Part shown: positions 1-12,478 of the stretch, piece after piece
Position numbering within the stretch: the stretch's first letter is position 1
How the letters are laid out: the number at the start of each line of letters is the position of its first letter
NCBI GenBank assembly: GCA_015179045.1
Contig: WHUZ01000130.1
Coordinates: 1 to 64,000, forward strand
Length of the DNA: 64,000 nt
From: Kalaharituber pfeilii
Taxonomy: Eukaryota; Ascomycota; Pezizomycetes; Pezizales; Pezizaceae
Reading direction: 5' to 3'
Program-made: the position numbers and the translations under genes
Notes under the pieces: generated by a model
What the model was told of the DNA's origin: nothing
Databases searched by the model: none
What the model saw: only the letters and a program-made list of their open reading frames with translations

Positions 1-776
1 TTTTATGTATATAATCAATCGGGCTCGAGCTCACCCTCCAGCTCGGCTCGAGCTAGCTCGTGCCGCTCACTAACTAACAACATAGCATAGAGGGAGGAAG
101 AGGCACCTGCAACATACCTGCGGGAAATCTGGGACCGCTGGTACGTAATACCAAAGATTGTCGTCATGCCACCGCTCTGCAACGGCCAGCCCATCACTGG
201 CTCACCTGTCTTCATCACCACCTTCGGAAGGTAGGGCTTCTACTCCGAACATGAGCAAAACATCATTTGGAACCTCAAAAACCCTCCAGCGATGCATACT
301 TGGGGACACCCGCTGGTGGTATGCGAGGCAACACGCCTCTCATCCCACTCAGCGTTAAAAAGAAGCAACAGGGGCGGTACATGGTACAGCGAGGGAGAAG
401 GTAGAATGGTCGCAGGAGTGGGAAGTTTGGAGGTGATCTTAAATGCGGCGCAGGCGAAGTTTGTGGTACGTAGCATGGAAGACCAGATCCGCTGCTACTT
501 CCAACCGCTTCCCCATTTCCTTTACCTCTCCGTCCCACACCGTGGCTCCCGTATCCATCATTCTCCCCCACCCCCATCCCATTTCCAGAACTCTCCTCCT
601 ACTCTTCCCATCTCACTCATGCTCCCATTGGTGTACTGTCTGTCCAACCTTTTATAGCCCATTTGATTGAGGCCTCCCATTCTTCCTTTCCACCAACCTT
701 CCTGCCATCCTCTGTTACCTCTTTGATGTCTACTTTCTCACACTCCCCCCCCAGGATATCTCGTCCATCCTTCTGG

Positions 777-815
777 GAACCTCGCCATAGTCCATAGGGC
801 GGCACGCGAGTAATA

Positions 816-847
<32 letters not shown>
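777..847 (+). mobile_element. Poly(A)-tailed retroposon 3' end (copy A)
   Basis: A module with CTCGCCATAG, then GGCGGCACGCGAGTAATAAT, runs straight into 27 A residues. The same module, tail included, recurs in inverse orientation at 36861-36928 and in a more diverged form at 4186-4250. A shared unique end followed by poly(A) is the signature of a non-LTR retrotransposon (LINE) or SINE 3' terminus. No reverse transcriptase is visible upstream, so the copy is probably 5'-truncated or a SINE. The 5' limit is not defined. Confidence 0.55.
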
Positions 848-849
<2 letters not shown>

Positions 850-3800
850 GATTACCATGCTCTGCATCTGCCCTGCTACCGATTCGAACCCATCCTTCTT
901 CTGTTTAGCCAACCCCACCCTCCAGTCCCTCCAGTCCCTGCCTTTCTCCTCCTCCTCACCTTCTCCTTTAAAGACTTGTGACTATATATTAGTCGGAACC
1001 TATCCGGACAGTCACATTCTGACTGCGGCTCTCGGACCGCATCAGACGATAAACCTTTGCGCCATGACACTGCAGCACAGGTAACATTGTGGGATTGGTA
1101 GATCGATTGTTGGTACAGGCATATGGAAAGACTGGTGTATTAATATGTAGTGACATTGCATCAATATTGAGACATCTATCCAGAACTTCTGAATCACCTA
1201 GCAACTGCACTCGGCTCGGTTTCCAAAATCAGTTATTTTGGTCCAAATCGGGTTCCGGTCTGGGTCATACCATTTTCAAGAAGCCGACTTGCCATTCGTT
1301 TCGATTTGTCACACCTCGGCATATATCGACTGGCGCACACCTACATGTCGGTGTAAGAGTTTAAGGCAGATACTGCATTGTTGATGTCAAATTGAGCCGC
1401 ATCGGTGTCATTTGACAGCGTGACAGTTCAATGCCAGTTGGAGAAGTTGAGGTGTTCACCGCTGAAGGGAGGCTGAATTGACTCTTTTTTTTTTCTAATA
1501 TCGAAATTGTGTCTCCTCCAATATCACCTCCCTACTCATCTCAGCGGCTCTGGAAATTTGTGGAGGTGGTGGTGTACACCCTGATGCACAGGGAGGGGAT
1601 GGTATGTAATTAGTTTACCTACGGAGCATAAGGTGTGCTCTCATAAAGCACTGGGTATTTTGGTCCTCGCCCAGAACGTACCTCATATTTTAGCCCTTAC
1701 CTACAGTATAATAGAATTGCCTATTGCATGCTTACACTCATCATGCTTCACACTCACTCTTGCTCTCTGAAATACCAATATGTAACAAATTTTGAATTTA
1801 TTAAATAATCAATAATCCATGCTATTTACAAAAAAAAAAAACTCTCTATTGCATTCCCTTGCCCACCATGCCCATCCACAGTCGGCTAAATTGGCCTCAT
1901 AGTGCCACTCAATGTAGGCTGGCTATTGAAGCTGTCAGCGGTGTCACTCAAGGTAGGCCTATTGTCGGGGTCACACCATCCAAAGAGACCTACTATACCT
2001 GGTATTTCAGCTCAATCTTTCTAATACTTTTGTACAGAAGAACCTCTCATATTGGATCTTCGCTTACTGGATATTAGCTGCTATTGGATACGGGGTTCTC
2101 TCCCGAGTTTGGGACTATGCAGCGTATTGGATATTTGGGGTTATTGGATGGATAGCCTGTTCAGATAGACTTTTTTTTTTTTTTTTTTTTTGTCACGTGA
2201 CCCCTCATGCGGCTGTTCGCCATGGCAGGGCCAAAGATTTGTTCAGGTAGTCCAGACAGGGATATTACTAGCAATTTGTCTCTGTCATGCTGGATAGCGC
2301 CATAAACTAATGCTTAGATATATGATGCCTAATTAGGCATCGAGGGAAATGAGAGAGCAGATGAGGAAGCGATGAAGGCAACCAGAGGGAGTAGGTCAGA
2401 GGTTACAGAGAGAGGCTGACAGAAGTGGAGGTGAATTAACGCGGAGGCCAGGAGTAAACCAGGGTATGGAGGCAGGAAGGTCATGGGATGGAGGGGCCAC
2501 CACCTTCACGAGGCTGAGGGTGGGCAAGGGGATGACAGAAGATTGGGAAGTGAGGATAGGGAAGAGGGAGAGAGCTGCACAGTGTGAGTGTGGAGAAGGC
2601 AAACGGCGACTCACCTGGCCTCCAGTGTGCAGCGATGGAAAACCCAGAAGGGTGGGGAAAGTGGGTGGACATGGATGACGACAGGTGGGTAGAATGGCAG
2701 GAGAATGTTGAAGAGGTCGACATCCTCGAGCAACTGTTCTACGCCATTAAAGTGCAGGGAGTGAGGCGAAGGGAAGGTGACGAGGAATGAGGGTCATGTA
2801 GATAGCTGAGCTGCGTTTTATGCTTGCCTCCGAGCATTGAGGGTTCTGGCCCAGGGGTCCTACCTAGCGTGGCGAACAGCTGCAAGCGGGGTTACCACAA
2901 TGAGGGGAGATAAAAGCATTAAGCAGATGGGTTAGCCAGCCAGAGAGAGGAGAGATGACCGGTGGCTTTTCTTTTTTGTTCAATACTCGTATGCAGACCT
3001 AGTGGCCTACACCTCTGCCCTTGATGGGGCACTCAGCTCTCGCCACCCCTGGCGCCCCTCTATCCAGTAGGCCACCGTATATTCAGTCCCCCACACCGTC
3101 TGCAGGCCACCTTTTCCGCCTTTCCTATCCCTTGGAGCCAGCCCTTCATGGACCCTCTCACGTTAGCAGGTAGGTGAGTACTCTCGCTCGCCTTCCTGTT
3201 GCCCTAACTCTCCGTGGCCTTGAACTCTAGCATTCGATGCTCACTATCTCTCTCTACGCTTTCGCCGTTAATCTTATGCTGTCCTCCGCCACATACTCCC
3301 TTCCTAGTGGAGTAGGCAGGCCCCAATCTTAACTTCTCCATCTGTCATGTCGTGCCCCTCGATACCCCCTGCCCTTTCACCCGTACCACTCCCAGTTCGG
3401 CCTCTGTGTCCCTAGGGGATTGCCCTTCTCAAGCGATCAGCAGATTCTCTAGATGACACCTCCACGCCTCCCTCTGCACTGCTGACTGCCTATAGCTATA
3501 CCAGGGATGCCATCTCCCTTTGTAGGTCCTCAATTCCAGTAGCTTTTGTTTTTGCTCCTTGTATCATTATTACTTCTTTCTTCCTTTCTTTTTTGTCAGG
3601 GATAGTTTCGGGGCATTGTTGTCAGGGTGATGGTCACCTGACATAGGCACACAGCCCGAGCCTTGGTGCCACAAAGGAGCCAACACCTTCAAACTTTCCA
3701 ACCGACGGCAGCGTGCAATGCTGCTGATTTACCCTTTCATGCAACAGATAGTAGTTGGGTTAGTTACTTTCTATAACGATTGCCATTTGCTTTGTTTGGG

Positions 3801-4185
3801 CACGCGTTATGGACGTCCTCTGCTTAGGTTCCTAGACGGGGTTCAAGGCTTGTAGATGGTTGTCTACCATTGGGCTTTCATTACCTGATTGGTCATGACG
3901 GCATACACATACGTAGGCATTTGGCTAAGGAATTTTTACCGGTATCTATATAGAAAAGTCTGTGTCTCTCTCTGGAGATTTTGTAAAACAATGCCACGTA
4001 TTTGCTCTCTACCTCTAGCTGTCAGCCACTGCGAAAGTCGAACACTCGGGCCTATCGGTTTCCTGGTGCTTGTACAACTGTAGCGAACTTATCTTCTATT
4101 TTTACTACTATATATATATATTTTCTTTCTTTTTAATATTTGCGGAGGGCGGCGGGGGTTCAGTATGCACTCATGTGCAGATTTC

Positions 4186-4250
4186 TTTTTTTTTTTTTTT
4201 TTTTTTTTTAAATATCATTAGTCGTGTGCCGCCGTGTGGGCTATGACGAG
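4186..4250 (-). mobile_element. Poly(A)-tailed retroposon 3' end (copy B)
   Basis: Read on the minus strand, CTCGTCATAGCCCACACGG and GGCGGCACACGACTAATGAT are followed by 24 A residues after a short AT stretch. It matches copies A and C with a few substitutions, mostly transitions, so it is probably an older copy. The 5' limit is unclear. A 135-codon minus-strand frame at 4309-4716 lies on its 5' side but shows no reverse transcriptase or endonuclease motif. Confidence 0.5.
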
Positions 4251-4806
4251 ATTACGTACAGAAGAAATAGAGGAAAACCAACAACAGAATGACACCACGG
4301 CCGCACAATCACCTTCTATCCACCTCATCAACTCCCCCACGGGGTCCCCTTCCCCTTTTCTTGCTGCTGGGGGCCTGTATATCGCCTCCAGCCTTCCTGG
4401 CCACTTGCTCCTCCATACCCTGCATCTGTTCCATATGTGTGTTGCCGTCTCCTCCTCTCCATACCATCTGTAACGGCCTGTAATCTATGCCCAGTCTGTT
4501 TCTTTCCTGAGCTCGCTGTGCTTTGGCTGCCATGCGCATCCCCGCCTCTATAACCACCTCCATGTGCAGACTTAATTCAATCATTCTTATATTATTGTGC
4601 CCAGAGAATGAAATAATATAATAAAACTCAAGTTCGATAAAAACTGCCTGAAATATTGTTCTCGTACCCAGACTGTTATTTTTCGGCCTCTGCCTTGCTC
4701 GGCCGTACTGAATCACATGTTGACGATTTACTGGAATATATATCTCGATAATTCAGAGAATATCATAGCCGCCGTGATGTGTCAACCGGGTTGTTGGACT
4801 TTGACA

Positions 4807-4847
<41 letters not shown>

Positions 4848-7007
4848 GGTTCACATAACACCGCATACGAGCTATAGGCCTATGGCAGGGACGACTTTGA
4901 CATCGTTACTGAGCAACAGGTTCACGTGCCCATACATTGGACTTTTCTTTATTAAATTTACGACAAAAGTGCTTCGAAAACTCATTCTAGCGTACAATCA
5001 GACATAAGATGGAAAGAAAATAATCTCTTCATTAAAGTAGAATAGGTCTTTCTTTCTTGTGTTTTTTTTTTTTTTTTTTGTTGGAATACTTACATCATAG
5101 TGGTTGCGAATTGAGATGAGTATCCAATTACATGTAGAAGTGACAGTTATATCACAGTTAGAGTTATTGCACATGGGCATACATGCAAACCTCGCGTCCA
5201 GTATACAGTCTGAGAAAGCTTATTTTTTGTTGCCTCCATTAGCAATCTTGACTCAACAAGTACATTTCCAATGGCTTGTTATGCTGATCCACTCTCAATG
5301 TGATCGTTTGACATCTTCGGATTCAGTGAATAGCAGCGCAGGCTAGGGCTGAATCTGTCCCACTTTATGCTTGGCATCTTTATGAGATATCAGTGGACTT
5401 GTACTTACAATTTAAACGACAACGAGGGTAGATTTAGAATATCATAAATTGCAGCTCAAAGCTTTCTCTCTCTATGTTGTGCAAAGAAACTCTACAGTAT
5501 TCCATAATTTATATACCGTTCCAGAATTTCGACGATCAATTCCTCATTTTCGGATTCCGTTTCTTGGCCCATGAGAATTGTGCTGCAGGTTCCCTGTCAA
5601 ACTGCTGCAGGTCACCAGGAGCAACCGCTGACAAGGATGCCTGTTAACCAAAAGTTACCGTACAGCCGCCGATACACCGGACAACCATCGATCATGCGAA
5701 GTCAAGTGTATCGAGAATATTTCTCCCCATACCTGGCCGACTGGAGTAGGCACCAATCCTCTGGTGGCCTTGTTGTGAATAAGCAACCCGCCGATACTCT
5801 GCAGAAGGCGGTGCTGCCAATCGAATGAAACCACGCTTTAGCCCAACCAGAGTAGGCGCTGAACTGGACTAGCCGGTTAGAACAGAATTCGCTTAAGCCT
5901 GGCTTCTGAGGGCGTACCTGTTCTCATGCCCAGCTCATAGTATACACAAAGAGTGTGTAACAGAAGAGTTGTGGTTTGTCAATGCATGAAACAAATTCCG
6001 CGACGTGTACCAAATAGGAATCAGATAAATTTGGCTTCGAACGTGCAAAATAAGTATTGGAACTTTATCGTAGTGTTTGACGTGTCTGGAAAGTCATATA
6101 TCAAATTGACCAGCATAGAAGTTTGCATCGAAGATGCTTCAAGGATCATAGCAACGAAAATCCGTGTGATAGTGTTCTCGAGTTGCATTAGCCCTAAGCA
6201 CTTGTACGCCAAGTTGAAGCCCTTGTTGCTGACAGTACATACATCTAGGTACCTAGGTAGTAAACACTCGCACCGCAAAACTACCAGACCCTCAAACCAT
6301 CAAACTCCTAAACTACTCTAGATTCTTGAGTTACGATTTATTGTAATGCAGCCCGGAACTTTACTGCAAATTGAGATGGTACTGATTTGTAGTCCCAGAC
6401 GCGAGCTACAACTGGACCTTTCTCTGTGCCAATATTGTGAACTATGATTGTCCCGTACTAGTACCCCTCATTTTCAATTACGCAAAAGTCAGCTTTTGAA
6501 GTGGGGTTTGAACTTGCAAGTAAGTTGATTTAATTGGCCGAAGAGTTTGACACAGTAACTCGAGTAGTGAGTGGAGCAGGGCTTTACTACACTGTTGAGG
6601 CTTGGTTACGCATTCTTAGAAACGCACTAACCGTAATTAACAAAGTGCTTCAACATGTCTTTGTTCAGGGTGAATGATCCTTGTTCCTCCCCCTGGATCT
6701 ATGTAGCTCAGGGCTTAAATAGTCTCCGCAAGTTCAGGACCAGACGTGATCTCGAACCCCACCATATGCATAGTATTGGCCCTCCACACAGCCGCAATGT
6801 GCCTACCTTGACTTGTGGTAAGTATCTATCAATAGCATCGAGTGACAACATTGGTGGAAAACGGTGACAGTATGGAGTACTGCGGCTGCAATGGCTGAGT
6901 TGGATTACTGTCCTGGAAGATCCACTGGTAGCCTTTCTGTAAGGCTAGGCCAGGACTCAGTTAATTCTACGGGCTTCACAGCCAGGAAACTCGTAGTTGC
7001 AAGAAGG

Positions 7008-7015
7008 TATAAAAG
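7008..7015 (+). promoter_or_regulatory. TATA box candidate of the S41 peptidase gene
   Basis: TATAAAAG lies 147 bases upstream of the ATG at 7162, a workable distance for a fungal core promoter with a 5' UTR of about 100 bases. The assignment rests only on consensus and position. Confidence 0.4.
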
Positions 7016-7161
7016 TGATATTTTTCCTCCTCATGCCGGCTTTCATTTGAACACTTTATCAACCAACGTTGTTCGATTTCAAGTTAGGCGCTGTTGCTGC
7101 ACCTTTCGTTACTCCGGTTTTCATAATTTGAGCAGAGAATTATAGGGGTGTTTTGAAGGCT

Positions 7162-9755
7162 ATGGTTCACTTTGCGTCGAAGCTTCTGCCGATAGTTGTC
7201 GGAGCTGTTTTTCTGGCTCGCAATGCCCTTTGTGCACCATTGGAAGCTCGAAAAACTGACGACCCTTGTACACATATTACGACCACATATTTTGAGAAAG
7301 GTAAACCAAATTGAAGAGACTTGAATCTATTTCACGTGTCCCATTATATTTATTAACTCTATGGTATAGGGATAACGAAAATACCTGCCAAAGAAGCATA
7401 CGCATGTCTAATCGGTATCATTATTGATAAGGAGCTTGCACAGCATACGCTGGAACAAACCCGGAAGTTCTCGCAGATTCTCTCGTCGCAGGTATTCTTT
7501 AAGCATCCGGAGGACGTCCCCTTGAATATCAACCGGGTAGACCTCAATGGTACTCTCGACGCAATCGAGAAGAAGATATCCAGTAAATATACGTCTGAGT
7601 ACGAGTTTGGCCGGGACCTCGCGGAGCTCTTCGGAAGCTACCACGATGGCCACACAATGATTGTTCCACGGTGTACTGTTGCTTTTGGGACATTTGAGCA
7701 CGATTATCCCCTCGTGGCAATTGTGGAGCCAGGCGAAACCGAGATGCGCATCCATCTCGCGGATTCCGTTACCGGTGAAGTGGGTGACGAGGTCGTTGAG
7801 ATTGCGGGCGAGCCAGCGATGAAGCACTTATTGGACTTGGTGCTTGTCTTGAAGGGGCCCTCGGACGCGGCATGGATTGATGCGGACACACGATGGAACG
7901 AGCTTTTTGTCTACAGGGGAGTGACTGTCTCAAAGGGTAACTTCGCAGCCAGAGATTTATATCCTGGCGAGGATTTCCATATGAAACTTGCAAGTGGGAA
8001 GGTTATAGACGTCCATTGGTATGTTCATGTTGGAGATGCAGAGGATGCCAAGGCTACGTTGAAGGACACCGCAGCCCTTGGAAAGGCTTGCAGAACTCTC
8101 CCACCTGCGCCGGAGGAGGACAATGAAGAGGAGCATGAGGAAAACGACGATGAGACAGACGATACATATGAACCTGAGGACGAGGACGAAGATGAGGATC
8201 AAGACAACACTCAAGGGTCTCTCCACCGAACCAACCATGGTAACAGCGGAACGCACCACCGACGTCCAGTAAACGACTATCTCGAAAAAAATTCCCGGAC
8301 CAGCGAAAAGGAGTACCCTGTTCGGATTACCAGAGAAGCTCCGTAAGCGTATATCCACGCATGAGTTTACCCCGGAGCAGATTCGCCGCATCAGTGCCCG
8401 TGATGGTAGTACCGTTGAGGACTTTTCTGACCTCAATATTCCCGATACACCCCCCCAAGCAATGCCACCACTTGCATACCGCATGAATGCCACGGAGCAA
8501 TCGCTCTACTTACTCAATGACAATATCGCAGTATGGGGCTTCCACTCAATGTTATCAAATACTGAAGGCGTAGATGAAATCAAATTCTTCTACTACTGGC
8601 GAAGCTACATGATTAACTCGATTGAGCTCCTCAAGACGGCTGGAATTAAGAAGGTCATCCTTGATTTCACAAACAACGGTGGTGGCTCCGTTGTTCTTGG
8701 CATGGAGACTGTCAGGAGATTCTTCCCTGAGGCTGAGCCATTCTACGGTGTCACCTATCGTCGTAATCCTCAGGTTGATACCTACATAGAAGACACCAAC
8801 GTCACAGTTGCCTTGAATGATATGGACGGCAATGACTGGGAGTCGCTCGAAGCATTCTTGGAGCCAAAGCAGTGGAAGGACGACTTTTTCACTCAAATTG
8901 GTAGGTTCGATCAACTGAGTAACTCGTTGCAGGAGATTCCTGGTGTCGAGTTTACTTTCACCGGGCCCCCACCGTTTGCAAAAGAGGATATGGTTATTGT
9001 AAGTATTTCAACCCTGACCATTGCTATTGCATTTAGAGCGTGCCTAATCTATTCCTCTCACAGTTGACCAATGGAGCCTGTGGATCAACTTGCGCTATCG
9101 TTGTTGAGGCCTTGACGAGCATTGGAGTTGCCAGTATTGCGGTCGGTGGTCAGCCTCTGGATAAAGGCCACAAGACTATGCAGGTTGTAGGTGGCATCAA
9201 GGGGTACGTTATGTTTCTACTTTCAACCAGAATCGCTTGTGAAAATGCCAATATTAACTCTTGCCCTCATACTTGAACAGATACCAAGTTGCCGACATGA
9301 CCTGGTGGGGAACGATTAAAGATGAACTTGAAGATGATGACCCTTCGAAGCCATATTTCCCCGAACCCTTCAAGGTGGCCATGGCAGTCGCAACAATGAA
9401 TCTCCGCAACAGTTATGACCCAAGTGATACTGATATCCCGCTCGAGTTCCAGTATCAGCCCGCTAATGGCCATCTCTGGTACACATCTCAAATGATCAAC
9501 GACAAGAGAATTTTGTGGAACGATGTCGCGCGGATGGCCTGGGACACTACTGGAAAGAACCTTCTGTTGAACGCTACCTCGACGGACTCGAAGAACAAAT
9601 CTACAAAGCATAAGCATCGGAAGCAGCCGCAGGCAAGCTATAAGGGAATGAGTGGCCCGCAGCAAAAGGCAAATAATAAAATAAAGGAGGGTTTGTACAA
9701 AGACTTTGGCTATTTGAGTTCAACCTGGATTTCATGGTTCGGTGGAAGGAAGTAA
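7162..9755 (+). CDS. Secreted S41-family (CPAF-like) peptidase
   Basis: Five exons join in frame: 7162-7300, 7370-8239, 8304-8998, 9064-9203 and 9281-9755, giving 772 residues. The start at 7162 supplies a signal peptide (MVHFASKLLPIVVGAVFLA, probable cleavage after ALCA), so the enzyme should be secreted or vacuolar. S41 peptidases cleave with a Ser-His pair plus a third residue. Here a candidate His lies in YHDGHTM (about residue 140), and the nucleophile is probably Ser576 in NGACGSTCA, which matches the G-x-S motif of CPAF-like fungal homologues. ILDFTNNGGGS (about residues 455-465) is the conserved strand before it. An acidic Asp/Glu insert occupies about residues 293-327, just before the 64-bp second intron. 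The C-terminal 50 residues are lysine-rich. The length is normal for fungal members. Substrate unknown. The gene stands alone, more than 1.8 kb from the next. Confidence 0.86.
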
Positions 9756-11611
9756 ACAGACGATACCCTGGCTATTTGGTGACTTTTAGGGTTCTAGAAT
9801 GCGTCTTTTCTATCTATAGATGCATGTCTATGCTTTTTTTTATCGCCTTTTGATGATGCGGCGATTGGTCTTTTTTTACACCTCTGGGTAACTTTGATTT
9901 ATGATAATGCAAATTTAAATCATGTTGATTTCAAGAGATCGCGCAGACGTGTGGAATGTCGTCATGACCTCAGGTGCCTTACATGTATGCGTCGAATCAG
10001 ACCCCACATGCCATCATGTAACTGCCACCCGAGCAACTAGTAGCTCAAGTCTCGAAGTACTCTGCATATACATATTATACATAATTCATACAAGTACTCC
10101 CATTTAGAACTACTCCCTTGGCTCCGTCCATGCCGCGCGAAGTTCGGATAAAAATCAGGGTAATACCTGATTAGATCATCGCGCGATCTCTACCAGCCAT
10201 AACGATTAAACGGGTAGAGGTCCGCGGGTCACTGCATTAACGGCACCCAAGTTCATTGGCCCTCTCCGCACTTTCCGCAATACACTTTGGACCACATGAG
10301 CTGAGAATCCCAATATGATATTCACGAATTGATCGTTGTACAGATGCAATTTTCCCTAGTTTCCTCTACATACATGTAGCCAACATCGTCAGCAAGCAAC
10401 ATCCCGCAAAGAATGAAGAAAGCAGCGCAGATAAATACATATTTGTGAGCCCAGCCCTTTCTGGTTTGCCACCCAAACACACATCGGAGAGATGCCTTCG
10501 AATTCACATTTCAAATCCCAACAGCAACATACTTCCTCTAGTGTGACTAGTTTCCGGTCTATCCCCGAACGAGAAATAGCAAATTAAGGTTTCCCTCTAG
10601 AGTTCCTTGGGCTTGCTAAAACGTATGGTGACTTCGAATTACAGAACCCTAATCCCAATCTGAAGCTTAAGCTCTGCCTTAACTTGATAGAGCTGGGACA
10701 GCTGTGGAGTATGGTAAGAAAAGCTGACTGCAACTTGTTCTCTGCAGACTTTGACAACTAAGGGAAACGGATGAACAACGTGCAGCAATCTAGCGTTCAA
10801 CAGCAATGTACCTGCAGTGATCGGACATCATCTGCGGGAATTTCCTCATGAAAAGAGGGATAGTCTTGGCACTGGCAGCAGCGATAACGTCAATATATCG
10901 ATATTAACAATAATCAACGATCGAAAGACAGGCAGAAACGAAACGGCACGGCAAAACTATCCAGCAGGTTATCAAACTAGACTTGTACGACATACTGTTA
11001 GCTCCTCACACTATTCACAGTAGCCGGCACTGACGACACTGGCGAGCCAGACTACTTAACGTTGTCCAGACAGCCGCAGCTACCAATTCCTTCTTGGAAC
11101 ATCCAAGCAAAAACATCTTCAAACAACAAACACTGAACCGATAACATCCCAAAGTACCAGAAGTATAACGACGGTAACAGGCATTCGAGAACAAGCCTTC
11201 CGTTTCAGCAAAGGCGGCCAAGAAAGAAATAGACTTGGCCAATCTCGAATCGGCCTGTGATCATTGTTTGTCGAAGTATAAAACCTAGCTCAGGCTACCC
11301 TTCAAATTTGAGTAATAGGTCCGTTTGATAAGGTATGTTTCGAGTTGCCGTCATTATATATTGTTCTGGGCAGCCAATTTATGCCATTGTAGCTGCTTTA
11401 CTGATTGTCATTCTGCCTCTACTAAGTTATAATATTATATTAACGTTATTCAAGGTTAAGATATATCTGGCATTTTGTTACTTGCGGATGATACCTGAGG
11501 CAGTACACTCTTATTAGATACCAACAGTGGGGCCACTAACCGGCAATCGCATACTGCCCGGTCGAATACGAAATTCCTGTTCAGCATCTACGTACAAGTA
11601 CAAGTACGAGA
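9756..11611. other. Intergenic region, no gene seen
   Basis: This holds the 3' flank of the peptidase gene and the upstream region of the RING-type gene. TATAAAA at 11277-11283 lies 329 bases before the ATG at 11612 and could be a distant TATA element. No domain, repeat or RNA gene was recognised. Confidence 0.5.
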
Positions 11612-12478
11612 ATGAGTCCTTCACCACCATACACTCCGCCGGAGTCCATTGCCAGCTCCGATGGCACAGAGAGCAACTCTCTTATCCCAATACAAGACCT
11701 TGGCGGCCGTGTTCTCGTCCACTGGGACCGAGGAGTGGACATCAGCTCAGCCGGCCCACACATAATGAGTGTGCTCCGCAAAATTTGGGGCGCTGAGCGA
11801 CAACTACAAACCAAAAAGGACACATTGGCCCAACGCCGAAAGTCACTGCAGGCAAACCAAGTCCTCATCGACCAATCGCTCAACGAGAAAGCAAAGTGGG
11901 AGGAGATTCTGCGAAAATACGAGTTGGAGCTAGATGGATGGGTTTTCAAGCGATATCAGCTAAAGCGTGTGGTTGAGCAGGCAGGTCAGCATGTGCCTCA
12001 AGGGAAGGCCAGAGTGTACGTGAAATATCAAGGCTATACCCTCCCAAAGACAGCTATGACGCCAAAACGGGAAAGGAAAGAGAGTCAAGTCCCCTTAACA
12101 CCGATCTCCGTTGCAGCAGCGAACGATATAGAGCATATCGAGGATTGCAAGGAAGTGACACGACTACAGGATGATGCAAGGCGCTTAGAGGGCCTCACAG
12201 GGTCGGAAATACTCTCACAAAGGGCCATTGAGGACAACACCAATAACCACTCGAATTGTTCAACCTGTGTAATTTGCCTTGCAATTGAAATCCTGGAAAC
12301 AGGAGGTGAAGAGAGCAAGATCAAGTTAGGTTGTGGGCATGAATACTGTTTGTCGTGTCTATACAAGCTCTGGCAAAACGACTTGGAGATACTTCCGCCC
12401 GGCTGTTGCGACTTCAACAACTTTGATCTCTTGCTGAAGTTCCCAGGTTTTAGCCTTTTTGAGAATTTCGGAGCCTAA
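11612..12478 (+). CDS. Coiled-coil protein with a lone RING1-like (RBR-type) domain, truncated
   Basis: Single-exon frame of 288 residues. Residues 58-125 are charged and heptad-like, probably a coiled coil. Residues 219-266 carry Cys219-x2-Cys222, then Cys241-x-His243-x2-Cys246-x2-Cys249, and finally PPGCC at 263-266. This CxxC, CGHxYCxxC, PPxCC spacing is typical of the first RING of fungal RBR (RING-between-RING) E3 ubiquitin ligases, in which an IBR and the catalytic second RING follow. Here the frame stops 22 residues later, and no IBR-like Cys pattern was found downstream in any frame. A ubiquitin-related role follows from the family, but ligase activity is doubtful without RING2. It may be a decayed RBR gene, a natural RING1-only adaptor, or a model missing 3' exons. 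Confidence 0.6.
   Translation: MSPSPPYTPPESIASSDGTESNSLIPIQDLGGRVLVHWDRGVDISSAGPHIMSVLRKIWGAERQLQTKKDTLAQRRKSLQANQVLIDQSLNEKAKWEEILRKYELELDGWVFKRYQLKRVVEQAGQHVPQGKARVYVKYQGYTLPKTAMTPKRERKESQVPLTPISVAAANDIEHIEDCKEVTRLQDDARRLEGLTGSEILSQRAIEDNTNNHSNCSTCVICLAIEILETGGEESKIKLGCGHEYCLSCLYKLWQNDLEILPPGCCDFNNFDLLLKFPGFSLFENFGA

Larger units (their letters stand above)
1..7161. other. Gene-poor leading region
   Basis: No reading frame here resembles a known family or joins into a multi-exon gene. Short open frames on both strands lack recognisable domains. The stretch holds homopolymer runs (A at 821-847 and T at about 2169-2191, 4186-4209, 4810-4846 and 5061-5078), CT-rich stretches around 480-780 and 2990-3520, and two poly(A)-tailed retroposon ends listed separately. 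The last 150 bases are the promoter of the S41-type peptidase. Confidence 0.6.

Noticed and set aside
850..930. tRNA-like B box (GGGTTCGAATC on the minus strand) followed by T residues
   Set aside because: The flanking bases do not form a T-arm stem, and no acceptor stem or anticodon arm could be placed. The T run is the complement of the retroposon tail.
8269..8303. 35-bp intron in the S41 peptidase gene (GTAAAC...CCAG)
   Set aside because: It does not restore the downstream frame. The 64-bp intron at 8240-8303 does.
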